Source: Methylobacterium sp. Leaf117 (GTDB taxonomy: Bacteria; Pseudomonadota; Alphaproteobacteria; Rhizobiales; Beijerinckiaceae). From it: DNA of 64,000 bases. This document shows positions 51,780 through 60,823 of this stretch, one piece after another. Under the pieces are notes generated by a model that saw nothing but the letters and a program-made list of their open reading frames with translations, was not told the origin of the DNA and searched no databases. Position numbers and translations under genes: made by a program. The stretch spans positions 186,720 through 250,719 of the forward strand of contig NZ_LMNL01000001.1 of the NCBI RefSeq assembly GCF_001422985.1, read 5' to 3'. Each line of letters opens with the position of its first letter. Position 1 is the first letter of the stretch.

Positions 51780-52829
51780 TCAGCGGGCCGCCGGAGCGCT
51801 GCGGGTGATCCACTTGGCCACGACCGGTCCGGTGACCAGCACTACGAACAGCCGCAGGGTCTGGACTGCGAGCACGAAGGACACGTCGACCTTCGAGCCG
51901 ACCGCGATGATCGCCACCGAATCGAGCCCGCCGGGACTGGTGGCGAGGTAGGCGGTGAGAAAGTCGATGGGCAGCAGGAAGGTCAGACCGTAGGCCCAGC
52001 CGCCGCACAGGGCGATCACCCCCAGGGTGGCGATCATGATGCCCGGCAGGGCGCTCACCGTTTCGCGCAGGGTCTCGCGCCGGAAACGCAGGCCGACATA
52101 CCAGCCGATGGTGGCGTAGGCGAGGTCGAGGACCGGCATGGGCAGTGCCATCGACACGAGGCCGGAGGCGTGGAGCGCCGCGCCGAGCAGCATCGGCCCG
52201 ATCAGCGCGAAGGCCGGCAGGCGCAGGACCTTCGCCAGAACGGCGCCGGCGGCCGCCACCGCCAGGGTCGCCAGGATCGAGAGCGGCGCCACGCTGAAGG
52301 GGTCGGATGCCGGCACCACGTCGGTGACATCGGTGAGCAGGCGGGCCATGACGGAGGCCGACAGCACCACGGCGACCACCCGCACGTACTGCATGAAGGC
52401 CACGAGGCGGGGATCGGCGCCGTACTCCTCCGACATCGCCACCATGGCGGCGGCGCCTCCGGGGGACGAGCCCCAGGCCGCGGTGGAGCCCGGCAGGATG
52501 CGCAGGCGGGTGAGCGCCCAGCCCACCGCGCCGCCGACCAGCACCGTGACCAGCACCACCGCCAGGATCAGGGCGCCGTCCTCCGACACCGTGCGGACGA
52601 TCTCGCCGGTCACCGTATGGGCGACGAGGCAACCGATCATCGCCTGGGCCGCCTGGAAGCCGAATTTCGGCACCGACAGGTTCGCGCCGCCGACGCCGAA
52701 GGCGATCGCCGCCACCATCGGCCCGAGCAGGAGCGCCGCCGGAAAATGCGCGTGGTCGAGGCCATAGGCCAGGAGGCCGGAGGCGCCGAGGAGAGCCGCC
52801 CAACGGCCGAGAAAGCGCAGTGAGAGCAC
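51780..52829 (-). CDS. AbrB-family membrane protein (putative transporter)
   Basis: 349 residues, about ten hydrophobic helices, with an internal duplication typical of the AbrB/'ammonia monooxygenase-like' family: GPMVAAIAFGVGGANLSVP in the first half resembles GPMLLGAALHASGLVSMALP in the second. The conserved PGSTAAWGSSPGGAAAMVAM and its counterpart AYLATSPGGLDSVAIIAV are visible. Function is not established; some members are linked to export of small acids. Unrelated to the AbrB transcription factor despite the name. Confidence 0.85.
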   Translation of the reverse strand: MLSLRFLGRWAALLGASGLLAYGLDHAHFPAALLLGPMVAAIAFGVGGANLSVPKFGFQAAQAMIGCLVAHTVTGEIVRTVSEDGALILAVVLVTVLVGGAVGWALTRLRILPGSTAAWGSSPGGAAAMVAMSEEYGADPRLVAFMQYVRVVAVVLSASVMARLLTDVTDVVPASDPFSVAPLSILATLAVAAAGAVLAKVLRLPAFALIGPMLLGAALHASGLVSMALPMPVLDLAYATIGWYVGLRFRRETLRETVSALPGIMIATLGVIALCGGWAYGLTFLLPIDFLTAYLATSPGGLDSVAIIAVGSKVDVSFVLAVQTLRLFVVLVTGPVVAKWITRSAPAAR

Positions 52830-52892
52830 GGAGAGGCCGGAAGGATGCGGAGAGACGCGAAGGCCGGGCCGTACGGCCCGTCGTGCCGGGCG

Positions 52893-53867
52893 CTACACCG
52901 GATCGGCCACGCTGTCACGGCGCGGGATGCGCGGGCGGGGCATACCGTCGTCGCGGCAGGCGGTGGTGCCGGACGGGGCATGGGCGCGGAAGAAGGCGGC
53001 GAGATGGGCGAGGCCGTCGCTGCGCGGATCGCTGGTGCGCCAGGCCAGGGCGATTGTACGGCCGGGGCCGTCGACGTCGAAGCTGCGGGTCACCGTGAGG
53101 CCGCTCGGGTCGGGTCCGATGGGAACCGCCAGCGTGGGCAGCAGGGTGTATCCGGCCCCCGCCGCCACCATCGAGCGCAGGGTCTCCAGGCTGGTGGCGT
53201 GGCGCCCGGCGGCGGAGCCGGCGCCGCAGGCCGCCACGGTCTGGTCGCGCAGGCAGTTGCCCTCGTCGAGGAGGAGGAGGTCCGGCCCGGCGATGTCGGT
53301 GGCGCGCAGCGCACCGCCCCGGGCAAGAGGGTGCTCGGCCGGGCAGGCGAGCTGGAACGGCTCGACGAAGAGCGGCGACACGGTGAGCCCGGAGGCCGGC
53401 ACCGGCAGCGAGATCAGGGCCGCGTCGATGCGGCCGTTGCGCAATCCTTCGAGAATCTCGGCGGTGCGGGCCTCGCTCAGGGCCAGGGCCAGTAGCGGAA
53501 ATTCCTGGCGCAGGGTCCGCAACACCAGGGGGAACAGGTAGGGCCCGAGCGTCTGGATGGCCGCCAGGACGAGGCGGCCGGTGAGCGGGGCGCCGCGCCC
53601 CTCGCTGGCCAGGACCAGGAGGCGCTGGGCCTCCGCCATGACGATGCGGGCCTGGCTCACGATGGTCTGGCCGGCCGGGGTCAGCATCACCCGGCGATTG
53701 CCGCGCTCGAACAAAGCCAGGCCGAGCAGGTCTTCCAGCTTGCGGACCTGGACACTCAGGGTGGGCTGGCTGACATTGCAGCGCTCGGCGGCCCGGCCGA
53801 AATGCATCTCCTCGGCGACGGCGACGACATATTCGAGATCGCGCAGGGACAGGCCCGACATATTCAT
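52893..53867 (-). CDS. oxyR: OxyR hydrogen peroxide-sensing regulator
   Basis: LysR-family activator that senses peroxide through a disulfide switch. The 324-residue protein has the HTH (LEYVVAVAEEMHFGRAAERC, then VSQPTLSVQVRKLEDLLG) and the redox pair in DEGNCLRDQTVAACG: Cys205 and Cys214, nine residues apart like Cys199/Cys208 of E. coli. Thr at the LPT/SLPVPASG sensor region fits too. It is divergent from katA, and an OxyR-type site covers its own start codon. A start at the internal Met (53861) is possible. The last 20 residues are an Arg/Pro-rich extra tail. Confidence 0.95.
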   Translation of the reverse strand: MNMSGLSLRDLEYVVAVAEEMHFGRAAERCNVSQPTLSVQVRKLEDLLGLALFERGNRRVMLTPAGQTIVSQARIVMAEAQRLLVLASEGRGAPLTGRLVLAAIQTLGPYLFPLVLRTLRQEFPLLALALSEARTAEILEGLRNGRIDAALISLPVPASGLTVSPLFVEPFQLACPAEHPLARGGALRATDIAGPDLLLLDEGNCLRDQTVAACGAGSAAGRHATSLETLRSMVAAGAGYTLLPTLAVPIGPDPSGLTVTRSFDVDGPGRTIALAWRTSDPRSDGLAHLAAFFRAHAPSGTTACRDDGMPRPRIPRRDSVADPV

Positions 53868-53880
53868 AGGCTTTGTCTAT
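53866..53880. promoter_or_regulatory. OxyR-binding half site ATAG-N7-CTAT
   Basis: ATAG at 53866-53869 and CTAT at 53877-53880 are separated by seven bases, the exact dyad used by OxyR. It overlaps the oxyR start codon and lies 126 bases before the katA start. The second dyad expected ten bases further on is poorly conserved. The position fits autorepression of oxyR and activation of katA. Confidence 0.7.
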
Positions 53881-54005
53881 CATCCCTTTCGCCACGATGC
53901 ATTAGCCAAATCGCCGGCGCGGGTCCATAAGACCGGCTCGGAATGATTCCAAGATTCGGATGCGGCGGTCGCCGCGACGATCTTATCTGAGCGAGAGAGC
54001 ACCGC

Positions 54006-55595
54006 ATGAGCGATCAGCGCCCGATCCTGACCACCCGACAGGGCCACCCGGTTCGCGACAACCAGAGCACCCGTACGGTTGGCGAGCGCGGCCCCGCGAC
54101 CCTCGAGAACTACCAGTTCATCGAGAAGATCACGCATTTCGATCGCGAGCGTATCCCGGAGCGCGTCGTCCACGCCCGCGGCGCCGGCGCTCACGGCTAC
54201 TTCGAGGCCTATGGCAAGATCGGCAACGAGCCGGCCTCCAAGTACACCCGCGCCCGCGTTCTCAACGAGACCGGCGTCAAGACGCCGATGTTCGTGCGCT
54301 TCTCCACCGTGGCCGGCGCCAAGGAAAGCCCCGAGACCGAGCGCGACCCGCGCGGCTTCGCGGTGAAGTTCAAGACCGTCGACGGCAACTGGGATCTGGT
54401 CGGCAACAACCTCAAGGTCTTCTTCATCCGCGACGCGATCAAGTTCCCCGACATGATCCACGCGTTCAAGCCCGATCCGGTGACCAACCGGCAGGAGGCG
54501 TGGCGCTTCTTCGACTTCGTGGCGCAGCATCCCGAAGCCATCCACATGGTGACCCACCTCAAGTCGCCCTGGGGCATCCCCGCCAACTATCGCGAGATGG
54601 AGGGCTCGGGCGTCAACACCTACAAGCTGGTCAATGACCAGGGCGAAGCCGTGCTGTGCAAGTTCCATTGGGAGCCCAAGCAGGGCGTCCGCAACCTGAC
54701 CTCGGCCCAGGCCTCCGAGATCCAGGCCAAGGATGTCGGCCACGCCACGCGCGACCTCTACGACAACATCAAGGCCGGCAACTTCCCCGAGTGGGAATTC
54801 TGCGTGCAGATCATGCCCGACGGTCCGAACGACCACCTGTCGTTCGATCCCCTCGACGACACCAAGCTCTGGCCGGTCGAGGACTTCCCGCTGCTGCCCG
54901 TCGGCCGCATGGTGCTCGATCGCGTGCCGGACAACTTCTTCGCCGAGGTCGAGCAGTCGGCCTTCGGCACGGGCGTGCTCGTGGACGGCATCGATTTCTC
55001 GGACGACAAGATGCTCCAGGGCCGGACGTTGTCCTACTCGGACACGCAGCGCTACCGCGTCGGCGCCAACTACCTCCAGCTGCCGATCAACGCGCCGCAG
55101 CCGGGCGTGAAGGTCTATTCGAATCAGCGCGACGGCCAGATGACCTACGGCGTCGACGGCACCGGCCCGAATGCCCACATCAACTATGAGCCCTCGACCC
55201 TGGCCGAGGGCCTGCGCGAGGCGCCGAAGCCGGCCAAAGACTATCACCAGCCGGTGCAGGGCCAGCTCGGCCGCTACCAGACCTCGCGCACCGAGGACGA
55301 CTACACCCAGGCCGGCGTGCGCTACCGTTCGTTCCAGGATTGGGAGCGTGACGACCTGATCGCCAACCTCGTCGGCGACATGAAGCAGTGCCCGGAGCCG
55401 ATCCAGCTGCGGATGGTCTGGCACTTCTGGCACGCCGACGAAGATTACGGCCGTCGCGTCGCCGAGGGTGCGGGGATCGATCTGGAAAAGGCCAAGGCTC
55501 TGCCGCCGCTTCCGGGCCGCGCCGCGCCGGGCAAGCGGCTCCAGGCCGAGACTTATACCGACGGCAGCCAGGCTCACAGCATCGCCGCCGAGTAA
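54006..55595 (+). CDS. katA: Monofunctional haem catalase
   Basis: Splits hydrogen peroxide to water and oxygen. The 529-residue small-subunit-type catalase has the distal His56 in [16 protein letters not shown], the Asn of [39 protein letters not shown] and the proximal haem Tyr in the segment [18 protein letters not shown]. The C-terminus has the usual helical cap. ATG 54006 is preceded by GAGCGAGAGAGCACC. Divergent oxyR with an OxyR site in between argues for peroxide induction. A strong terminator follows. Confidence 0.97.
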   Translation: MSDQRPILTTRQGHPVRDNQSTRTVGERGPATLENYQFIEKITHFDRERIPERVVHARGAGAHGYFEAYGKIGNEPASKYTRARVLNETGVKTPMFVRFSTVAGAKESPETERDPRGFAVKFKTVDGNWDLVGNNLKVFFIRDAIKFPDMIHAFKPDPVTNRQEAWRFFDFVAQHPEAIHMVTHLKSPWGIPANYREMEGSGVNTYKLVNDQGEAVLCKFHWEPKQGVRNLTSAQASEIQAKDVGHATRDLYDNIKAGNFPEWEFCVQIMPDGPNDHLSFDPLDDTKLWPVEDFPLLPVGRMVLDRVPDNFFAEVEQSAFGTGVLVDGIDFSDDKMLQGRTLSYSDTQRYRVGANYLQLPINAPQPGVKVYSNQRDGQMTYGVDGTGPNAHINYEPSTLAEGLREAPKPAKDYHQPVQGQLGRYQTSRTEDDYTQAGVRYRSFQDWERDDLIANLVGDMKQCPEPIQLRMVWHFWHADEDYGRRVAEGAGIDLEKAKALPPLPGRAAPGKRLQAETYTDGSQAHSIAAE

Positions 55596-55624
55596 ACTCA
55601 CCGTCTCATCGCGAAGGCTGATCG

Positions 55625-55660
55625 AGTCCCGCCGGGTCCTAGGACCCGGCGGGACTTTTT
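55625..55660 (+). terminator. Strong intrinsic terminator of katA
   Basis: A perfect 32-bp palindrome (arms AGTCCCGCCGGGTCCT at 55625-55640 and its complement at 55641-55656) is followed by a T-run. It starts 30 bases after the katA stop. This is the clearest intrinsic terminator in the window. Confidence 0.92.
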
Positions 55661-55833
55661 CGTTGCTCGATCCTCTGCGCGCCGCAGGCAAAGGTCGGAT
55701 CGGGAACGACGGGCGACGAGGGGTTCGACGCAATGACATCCATCGAGCGTTGACGGACATCCGTCGTTCGACAGGCACGGACGTGGCGGTGTGATGTGCT
55801 GTAAATCTGAAAGCTTATGCTGTTGAAGACAAG

Positions 55834-55862
55834 TTCTTGTTTTTGATGATTCCCCCTATAGG
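55834..55862 (+). promoter_or_regulatory. Predicted promoter of the GGDEF-EAL gene
   Basis: TTCTTG (55834-55839) and TATAGG (55857-55862) are separated by 17 bases inside a locally AT-rich stretch, 58 bases before the GTG start. The palindrome ACAAGTTCTTGT overlaps the -35 box. Prediction only. Confidence 0.4.
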
Positions 55863-55919
55863 CTGCGTTATTCGAAAGACGCACGATATATTTACCGATT
55901 TGTCTGTCAGATAGCCGGC

Positions 55920-57983
55920 GTGGCAGAATGCCAGGGTGTTCGAGCGCGGGACGAAAGATCAGCCTTGATCAGGAACGAACCCAGCTCCGTCGAGGCGATC
56001 ATCGAGCGCGATCGGGCGCGCGAGGTCCTGCGGGGCATGCGCCCGACGCTGATCGCGAACGTGTTCGTCTCGGTGTCCCTCGGCGGGATGATGTGGGAGC
56101 TGGTTCCTCGCGCGCTGATCCTCGCCTTCGTCGGCGTCAACGCCCTGCTCAACTTCTCCCGTGCCCTGATTGCCGCCCGATGGCTGAGGCTGAGCCATAC
56201 GGACCGGTACCCCGACCGGGTCCTGGCCTTCGCGTGGATCGGCGCCCTGCTCTCGGGCCTGTGCTGGGCCGGTGCCCTGATCGGCCTCGCGCAGAACGGA
56301 CACACGCAATCGGTGGCGGTCGCCCTGGCCTTCTGCAGCCTGAATGCCGGGGTCATCCAGAGCAAGGTGTCCCGGGCTCCCGCCATCGCCTTCATGCTTC
56401 CGAGCCTCTCGGTGCTCACGGTGCTGTTCCTCGTCGAGGGATCTCTCAGCGCGCAGATCATCGCCGTGAACCTGATCATCCTCGCGGTGCTGATGATTCG
56501 CGGCGCGACCGACCAGGAGGCGCATTACCTGGAGTCGAGCCGCCTCAAGCTGGAAGCCACCGCGCTGGCCGAATCGTTGAAGGCCGCCAATCTCGCCGCC
56601 GAGCAGGCCCTGCGCCGTCTCGAATATTCGGCGTCCCACGATCACCTGACCGGCCTGTTCAACCGGGCGGCCTATCAAGCCGCCTTCGAGGCACGCCTGG
56701 GAAATGGGACGGCGGATCGGGAGGAGTTCTGGATCCTGCTGATCGACCTCGACCGCTTCAAGGGCATCAACGATACCTTCGGGCATGCGGTCGGCGACGC
56801 GGTCCTGATCGAATCCGGTGCGCGCCTGAGACGGATTCTCGGCGCGGAGGCCGTGGTCGCGCGTCTCGGAGGCGACGAGTTCGCCGCCCTGGTCCCCGGT
56901 CCGCCCGGCCGGGACGACGGGCCGAGGCTGGCGCGGGAGATCGTGGCGCAGCTTGCCGTGCTGGTCACGGCGTCCGGCCAGACCGTCCAGGCGGGTGCCA
57001 GCGTCGGCATCGCCCGCTACCCGGGTGACGCCGACACCCTCGTAGATCTGCAATGCCATGCCGACCTGGCCCTCTATGTCGCGAAATCGAAGGGCCGTGG
57101 CGCTTGGTGCCGGTACGAGGAGGCCATGTACCGGGTGGCGCGGATCAAGCGGGAGATCGAGCGCGACCTCGCCGGCGCCTTGGAGAGCCGGGCGATCCGG
57201 GCCTGGTTCCAGCCCCAGGTCGAGAGTCGGACCGGCGCGGTGGTCGGGGTCGAGGCGCTGCTGCGCTGGAACCATCCGAAGCTGGGGTGGGTGTCGCCCC
57301 CGGACGTGATCGCGGCTGCCCTGGCGACGCGCCAGTCGCGCGCCGTGATGCAGGTCATCCTGCGCGACGGCTGTCGTATGGCGCAGCAGCTCGATGCCGC
57401 CGGCCATTCCCACGTCCGTGTCTCGATCAACATGTCGCCGAGTGAATTCGGGAGCTATCCCCTCGCCGCGATGGTCGCCGCCGAACTGGCGGCCCACCAG
57501 GTCGCGCCGGCGCGCCTCGCGATCGAGATTACCGAGGAGGCGGTCTATTCTAGCGAGCGGGGCGGGGCGGACGTCGAGGCGCTGATCGGGATGGGGGTCG
57601 GCATCATCGTCGATGATTTCGGCGTCGCGTACTCGTCGATCGGAGCCCTGCGCAACCTGCGCTTCGACTGCCTGAAGATCGATCGGAGCTTCATCAAGAA
57701 CCTCGTCGACGAGGAACGGGACCGCCTGCTGATGAAGGCCATCCTGGCCTTCGCCCGGACCCTCGGGGTGACGGTGGTGGCCGAAGGCGTCGAGACCCGC
57801 GCCCAGTTCGACATCCTGAAGCAGCTCGGATGCCCGATCCTTCAGGGCTACCACTTCGCCGGCGCCATGCCGGAGCCTGCCGCGCTGGACTGGGTCGCCC
57901 ACAACGCCGCCCTGCGATTCGGATTGTCCCGGGACGAGGGCTGGTTCGTCACGGGCCGCCGACGCCTCGCCGTGCAGGCCTGA
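55920..57983 (+). CDS. Membrane GGDEF-EAL cyclic di-GMP protein
   Basis: 687 residues from GTG 55920: an N-terminal region of about five membrane helices (40-195), a short coiled coil, GGDEF (about 235-395; SASHDHLTGLFNRAAYQ, ARLGGDEFAALVPG) and EAL (about 415-670; VEALLRWNHPKLGW, INMSPSEFG, EITEEAVYSS, VDDFGVAYSSIGAL, CLKIDRSFIKNL, VAEGVETRAQ, LQGYHFAGAM). The GGDEF motif is intact but the inhibitory RxxD is lost. Metal and catalytic EAL residues are present, while loop 6 reads DDFGVAYSS rather than DDFGTGYSS. Both activities are possible; which dominates is not decidable here. Confidence 0.93.
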   Translation: MAECQGVRARDERSALIRNEPSSVEAIIERDRAREVLRGMRPTLIANVFVSVSLGGMMWELVPRALILAFVGVNALLNFSRALIAARWLRLSHTDRYPDRVLAFAWIGALLSGLCWAGALIGLAQNGHTQSVAVALAFCSLNAGVIQSKVSRAPAIAFMLPSLSVLTVLFLVEGSLSAQIIAVNLIILAVLMIRGATDQEAHYLESSRLKLEATALAESLKAANLAAEQALRRLEYSASHDHLTGLFNRAAYQAAFEARLGNGTADREEFWILLIDLDRFKGINDTFGHAVGDAVLIESGARLRRILGAEAVVARLGGDEFAALVPGPPGRDDGPRLAREIVAQLAVLVTASGQTVQAGASVGIARYPGDADTLVDLQCHADLALYVAKSKGRGAWCRYEEAMYRVARIKREIERDLAGALESRAIRAWFQPQVESRTGAVVGVEALLRWNHPKLGWVSPPDVIAAALATRQSRAVMQVILRDGCRMAQQLDAAGHSHVRVSINMSPSEFGSYPLAAMVAAELAAHQVAPARLAIEITEEAVYSSERGGADVEALIGMGVGIIVDDFGVAYSSIGALRNLRFDCLKIDRSFIKNLVDEERDRLLMKAILAFARTLGVTVVAEGVETRAQFDILKQLGCPILQGYHFAGAMPEPAALDWVAHNAALRFGLSRDEGWFVTGRRRLAVQA

Positions 57984-58031
57984 TCACCGATCGTCCGGTC
58001 GGTGGCGACGGATTCTGCTCCGAAAACGACG

Positions 58032-58063
58032 GAAGGCCCGCGCGATATCCCGTGCGAGCCTTC
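58032..58063. terminator. Stem-loop between convergent GGDEF-EAL and rplS genes
   Basis: GAAGGCCCGCGCG (58032-58044) pairs with CGTGCGAGCCTTC (58051-58063) with one wobble and one mismatch around a six-base loop. On the minus strand a TTTT run follows shortly after (CGTCGTTTTCG), so it probably ends the rplS message and may also act on the plus strand. Confidence 0.6.
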
Positions 58064-58125
58064 TCGTATCCGCCTGACGCGCGCGCGATGCGCCCGTCAG
58101 ATGTTCATCGGATCCTGCTGCGATC

Positions 58126-58581
58126 TTACTCGGCAGCGTTCTTGGCCGCGCTCTTGGCGGCCTTCTCGGCCTTGCGGGCGTCCTTGTTCGCCTTCGAGGC
58201 ATCGGCCTTGGCGGCCTTCTCGGCGGGGCGATCGGCGCGCTCGACGATACGGGCGGACTTACCGCGACGGTCGCGCAGGTAGTACAGCTTGGCGCGACGC
58301 ACCTTGCCGCGACGGACGACGACGATCGAATCGATCAGCGGCGAGTAGAGCGGGAACACGCGCTCGACGCCTTCGCCGTAGGAGATCTTGCGGACGGTGA
58401 AGCTCTCGTTGAGGCCGCCACCGGAGCGCGCGATGCAGACGCCCTCATAGGCCTGCACACGGGTGCGCTCGCCTTCCTTCACCTTCACGTTCACCGTCAC
58501 GGTGTCGCCGGGCTGGAAGTCGGGGATGGTCTTGCCGAGCGAAGCGATCTGCTCCTGCTCGAGCTGCTGGATGATGTTCAT
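58126..58581 (-). CDS. rplS: Ribosomal protein bL19
   Basis: Large-subunit protein at the 30S-50S interface. From ATG 58581 ([20 protein letters not shown]) the protein has 151 residues; upstream codons to 58698 are not conserved. Core segments are [60 protein letters not shown] and [20 protein letters not shown]. The last 30 residues form a Lys/Ala-rich tail. It is isolated here: trmD and rimM, its usual operon partners, are 15-20 kb away. Confidence 0.96.
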   Translation of the reverse strand: MNIIQQLEQEQIASLGKTIPDFQPGDTVTVNVKVKEGERTRVQAYEGVCIARSGGGLNESFTVRKISYGEGVERVFPLYSPLIDSIVVVRRGKVRRAKLYYLRDRRGKSARIVERADRPAEKAAKADASKANKDARKAEKAAKSAAKNAAE

Positions 58582-58849
58582 CGATGATATCCTGCCGGTG
58601 CGCGCCCGTGATCCCCGGATGGGACCGCGTGCGTCAGGATTTCGGCATCCTGTTTTGAATTGAGGCGGGCCATACACGAGGTGCGGCCCCTTGTCCAACC
58701 CGGTCCCGGCGGTTTCGGGGCGGGCTCTGCGCAGCCCGCACGGTTGAGAAAATCGCCGCTCCGGTCCACATGGAGAGGGCGGCGGAGCCTTCCGGCGTCA
58801 TTCCCGGCCGGCCTTGAACCGGCGCAGCGGACGAGGATCTTTCTGAGCC

Positions 58850-59416
58850 ATGTTCATCCAGACCGAAGCCACTCCGAATCCCGCCACCCTGAAGTTCCTG
58901 CCCGGCCGCGTGGTCCTGACCGAGGGCACCTTCGAGGCGCGGGACGCCCAGGCCGCGGCCCGCTCGCCCCTGGCGACCCGCCTGTTCGACGTGCCCGGCG
59001 TCTCGGGCGTCTATCTCGGGCACGATTTCATCTCGGTCACCAAGGCCGAGGACGACAATCTCTGGCCGCAGGTGAAGCCGGCTGTGCTCGGCGCGATCAT
59101 GGAGCATTTCCAGTCCGGTGCGCCGACCCTGGCCGAGGGCCACGTCGTCGGCAGCGAGGATGCCGAGGAGTTCTTCGATCCGGCCGACCTCGAGACGGTT
59201 GAGACGATCAAGGACCTGCTGGAGACCCGCGTTCGTCCGGCCGTGGCCGGCGACGGCGGCGACATCACCTTCCGGGGCTACAAGGAAGGCGTGGTCTACC
59301 TTGAGATGAAGGGCGCCTGCTCGGGCTGCCCGTCCTCCACCGCCACCCTGCGCAATGGCGTGCAGAACCTGTTCCGGCACTTCCTGCCGGAAATCCGCGA
59401 GGTGCAAGCGATCTAA
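58850..59416 (+). CDS. NifU/NFU1-type Fe-S cluster scaffold protein
   Basis: Carries and delivers Fe-S clusters. The 188-residue protein has an Nfu N-terminal domain (about 1-87; MFIQTEATPNPATLKFLPGR) and a C-terminal NifU domain with the cluster-binding KGACSGCPSSTATLRNGVQN (CxxC at about 145-148). This is the mitochondrial NFU1/alphaproteobacterial layout rather than enterobacterial NfuA. It sits 434 bp upstream-side of no other isc/suf gene; a good terminator follows. Confidence 0.94.
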   Translation: MFIQTEATPNPATLKFLPGRVVLTEGTFEARDAQAAARSPLATRLFDVPGVSGVYLGHDFISVTKAEDDNLWPQVKPAVLGAIMEHFQSGAPTLAEGHVVGSEDAEEFFDPADLETVETIKDLLETRVRPAVAGDGGDITFRGYKEGVVYLEMKGACSGCPSSTATLRNGVQNLFRHFLPEIREVQAI

Positions 59417-59503
59417 GGTCGGCGATCCAAAATCGGCGATCCGAGGTCGAGAAACCGCCCGTTCGGCGCAAAGCCGCAACAGGTTTGCGCGAATGTGTCC
59501 CTG

Positions 59504-59537
59504 ACGGCCGCTCCGCTCTGCCGGAGCGGCCGTTTTT
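59504..59537 (+). terminator. Intrinsic terminator after the nfu gene
   Basis: CGGCCGCTCCG (59505-59515) and CGGAGCGGCCG (59522-59532) form an 11-bp perfect stem, extendable by one A-T pair, followed by TTTTTG. It begins 88 bases after the nfu stop and ends 61 bases before tsaB. Confidence 0.88.
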
Positions 59538-59597
59538 GTCTTAACGTCAGGCCGTCCCGGGACGCAGGCGCGCTCCGGGGCCGCGGCACGATCGGGA

Positions 59598-60281
59598 GTG
59601 AGTTTGCGTATCCTCGCCATTGACACGGCGCTCGACGCCTGTTCCGTCTGCATCGCCTCGGATGCCACCGACGATCTCCTCGCCCACGAGTCGATGGTCC
59701 TCGGTCGCGGTCATGCCGAGGCCCTGCTGCCGATGATCGAGCGCGTGGTCGCCCGGGTCGAGGGCGGTTTCGAGGCGCTGGACCGCGTCGCCGTGACGGT
59801 CGGGCCGGGCAGCTACACCGGCCTGCGGGTGGGGCTTTCGGCCGCCCGCGCCATCGGTCTCGCCACCGGCATTCCGGTGGTCGGCGTCACCACCCTGTCG
59901 GCCCTGCTGGCGCCGCTGCTGGCGCTCAACGGCGAGGGCCTGATCGTCGCCGCCATCGACGCGCGTCACGGCTCGGTCTACCTCCAGGCGATGAGCATGA
60001 CGGACGGCATCGTGGTGCCGCCGAGCCACGTTCCGGTCGCGGAGGCGGCGGCGATGCTCGATGGCGTCGTGACGCTGGTCGGCTCCGGTGCGCCCCTGAT
60101 CGCCGCCGCCGCCAAGGCCCGCGGATTCGCCGTCGAGGTCGCCGGCACCGGGGCCGCCGAGATCGGCTGGATCGCCTCGCTCGGCATGCTCGCCGATCCG
60201 GCCCAGGCCCTGGCCCGGCCGCTCTACCTGCGTGGCCCCGACGCCCAACCGCAGGACCATGCGAGGCTTGCGCGCCGATGA
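59598..60281 (+). CDS. tsaB: tRNA t6A modification protein TsaB
   Basis: Partner of TsaD in making threonylcarbamoyl-adenosine at tRNA position 37. The 227-residue ASKHA-fold protein starts at GTG 59598: MSLRILAIDTALDACSVCIA, then the GRGHAEALLPMIERVV and VTVGPGSYTGLRVGLSAARA segments characteristic of TsaB. Its stop overlaps the rimI start, giving the common tsaB-rimI pair; miaB, another position-37 tRNA modifier, is two genes downstream. Confidence 0.95.
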   Translation: MSLRILAIDTALDACSVCIASDATDDLLAHESMVLGRGHAEALLPMIERVVARVEGGFEALDRVAVTVGPGSYTGLRVGLSAARAIGLATGIPVVGVTTLSALLAPLLALNGEGLIVAAIDARHGSVYLQAMSMTDGIVVPPSHVPVAEAAAMLDGVVTLVGSGAPLIAAAAKARGFAVEVAGTGAAEIGWIASLGMLADPAQALARPLYLRGPDAQPQDHARLARR

Positions 60282-60799
60282 CCCGACCCCTGACTCCCTT
60301 TTGGCCCTTCGAGGTCTGGTCCGCCTGGTGGGAAGCCTGGGGCACGGCGCCCTACGTGACCGTTCTGCGCGATTCCGGTCAGGCCCGGGCGCTGGCCCGC
60401 ATCCACGCCACCGCCTTCGCCCGCCCCTGGGACGCGCACGAGTTCGAGCGCATGCTGTGCGAGCGTTCCACCGAGGCGCATGCCCTGTGGAAGAACGGTG
60501 CGATCCAGGGCTTCGTCCTGTCGCGCCGCGCCGCCGACGAGGCCGAGATCCTCACGGTGGTGCTGGCGCCGGGCGTGCGCGGCGGCGGCCTCTCGCATAA
60601 GCTGGTGAGCGCGCATCTCCAACACTTGGCCCAGACCGGCATCCGCACCGTCCATCTGGAGGTCGACGAGGGCAACGCCCCGGCGCTGAAGCTCTACGCC
60701 CGCCACGGCTTCCGGCAGGTCGGCGAGCGGACGGGCTACTACACCCGCGCCGACGGCCAGCGCGCGACCGCGCTGACCATGACGGCGGTGCTGGCGTGA
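60278..60799 (+). CDS. rimI: Ribosomal-protein-alanine N-acetyltransferase RimI
   Basis: GNAT-fold acetyltransferase acting on the N-terminus of ribosomal protein bS18. The 173-residue product starts with an ATG overlapping the tsaB stop, has a 40-residue N-terminal stretch (WPFEVWSAWWEAWGTAPYVT) and then the GNAT core: FVLSRRAADEAEILTVVLAP, the acetyl-CoA loop APGVRGGGLSHKLVSAHLQH and LEVDEGNAPALKLYARHGFR. Coupled to tsaB. Confidence 0.93.
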   Translation: MTRPLTPFWPFEVWSAWWEAWGTAPYVTVLRDSGQARALARIHATAFARPWDAHEFERMLCERSTEAHALWKNGAIQGFVLSRRAADEAEILTVVLAPGVRGGGLSHKLVSAHLQHLAQTGIRTVHLEVDEGNAPALKLYARHGFRQVGERTGYYTRADGQRATALTMTAVLA

Positions 60800-60823
60800 T
60801 CCGGCGCCACGGCGCCTGAGCGC

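Larger units (their letters stand above)
55596..55919. other. katA downstream spacer and GGDEF-EAL promoter region
   Basis: 324 bases holding the katA terminator and, further on, an AT-rich zone with a promoter-like pair (both listed separately). ACAAG-TT-CTTGT at about 55829-55840 is a short palindrome just at the predicted -35. No gene is seen. Confidence 0.6.
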
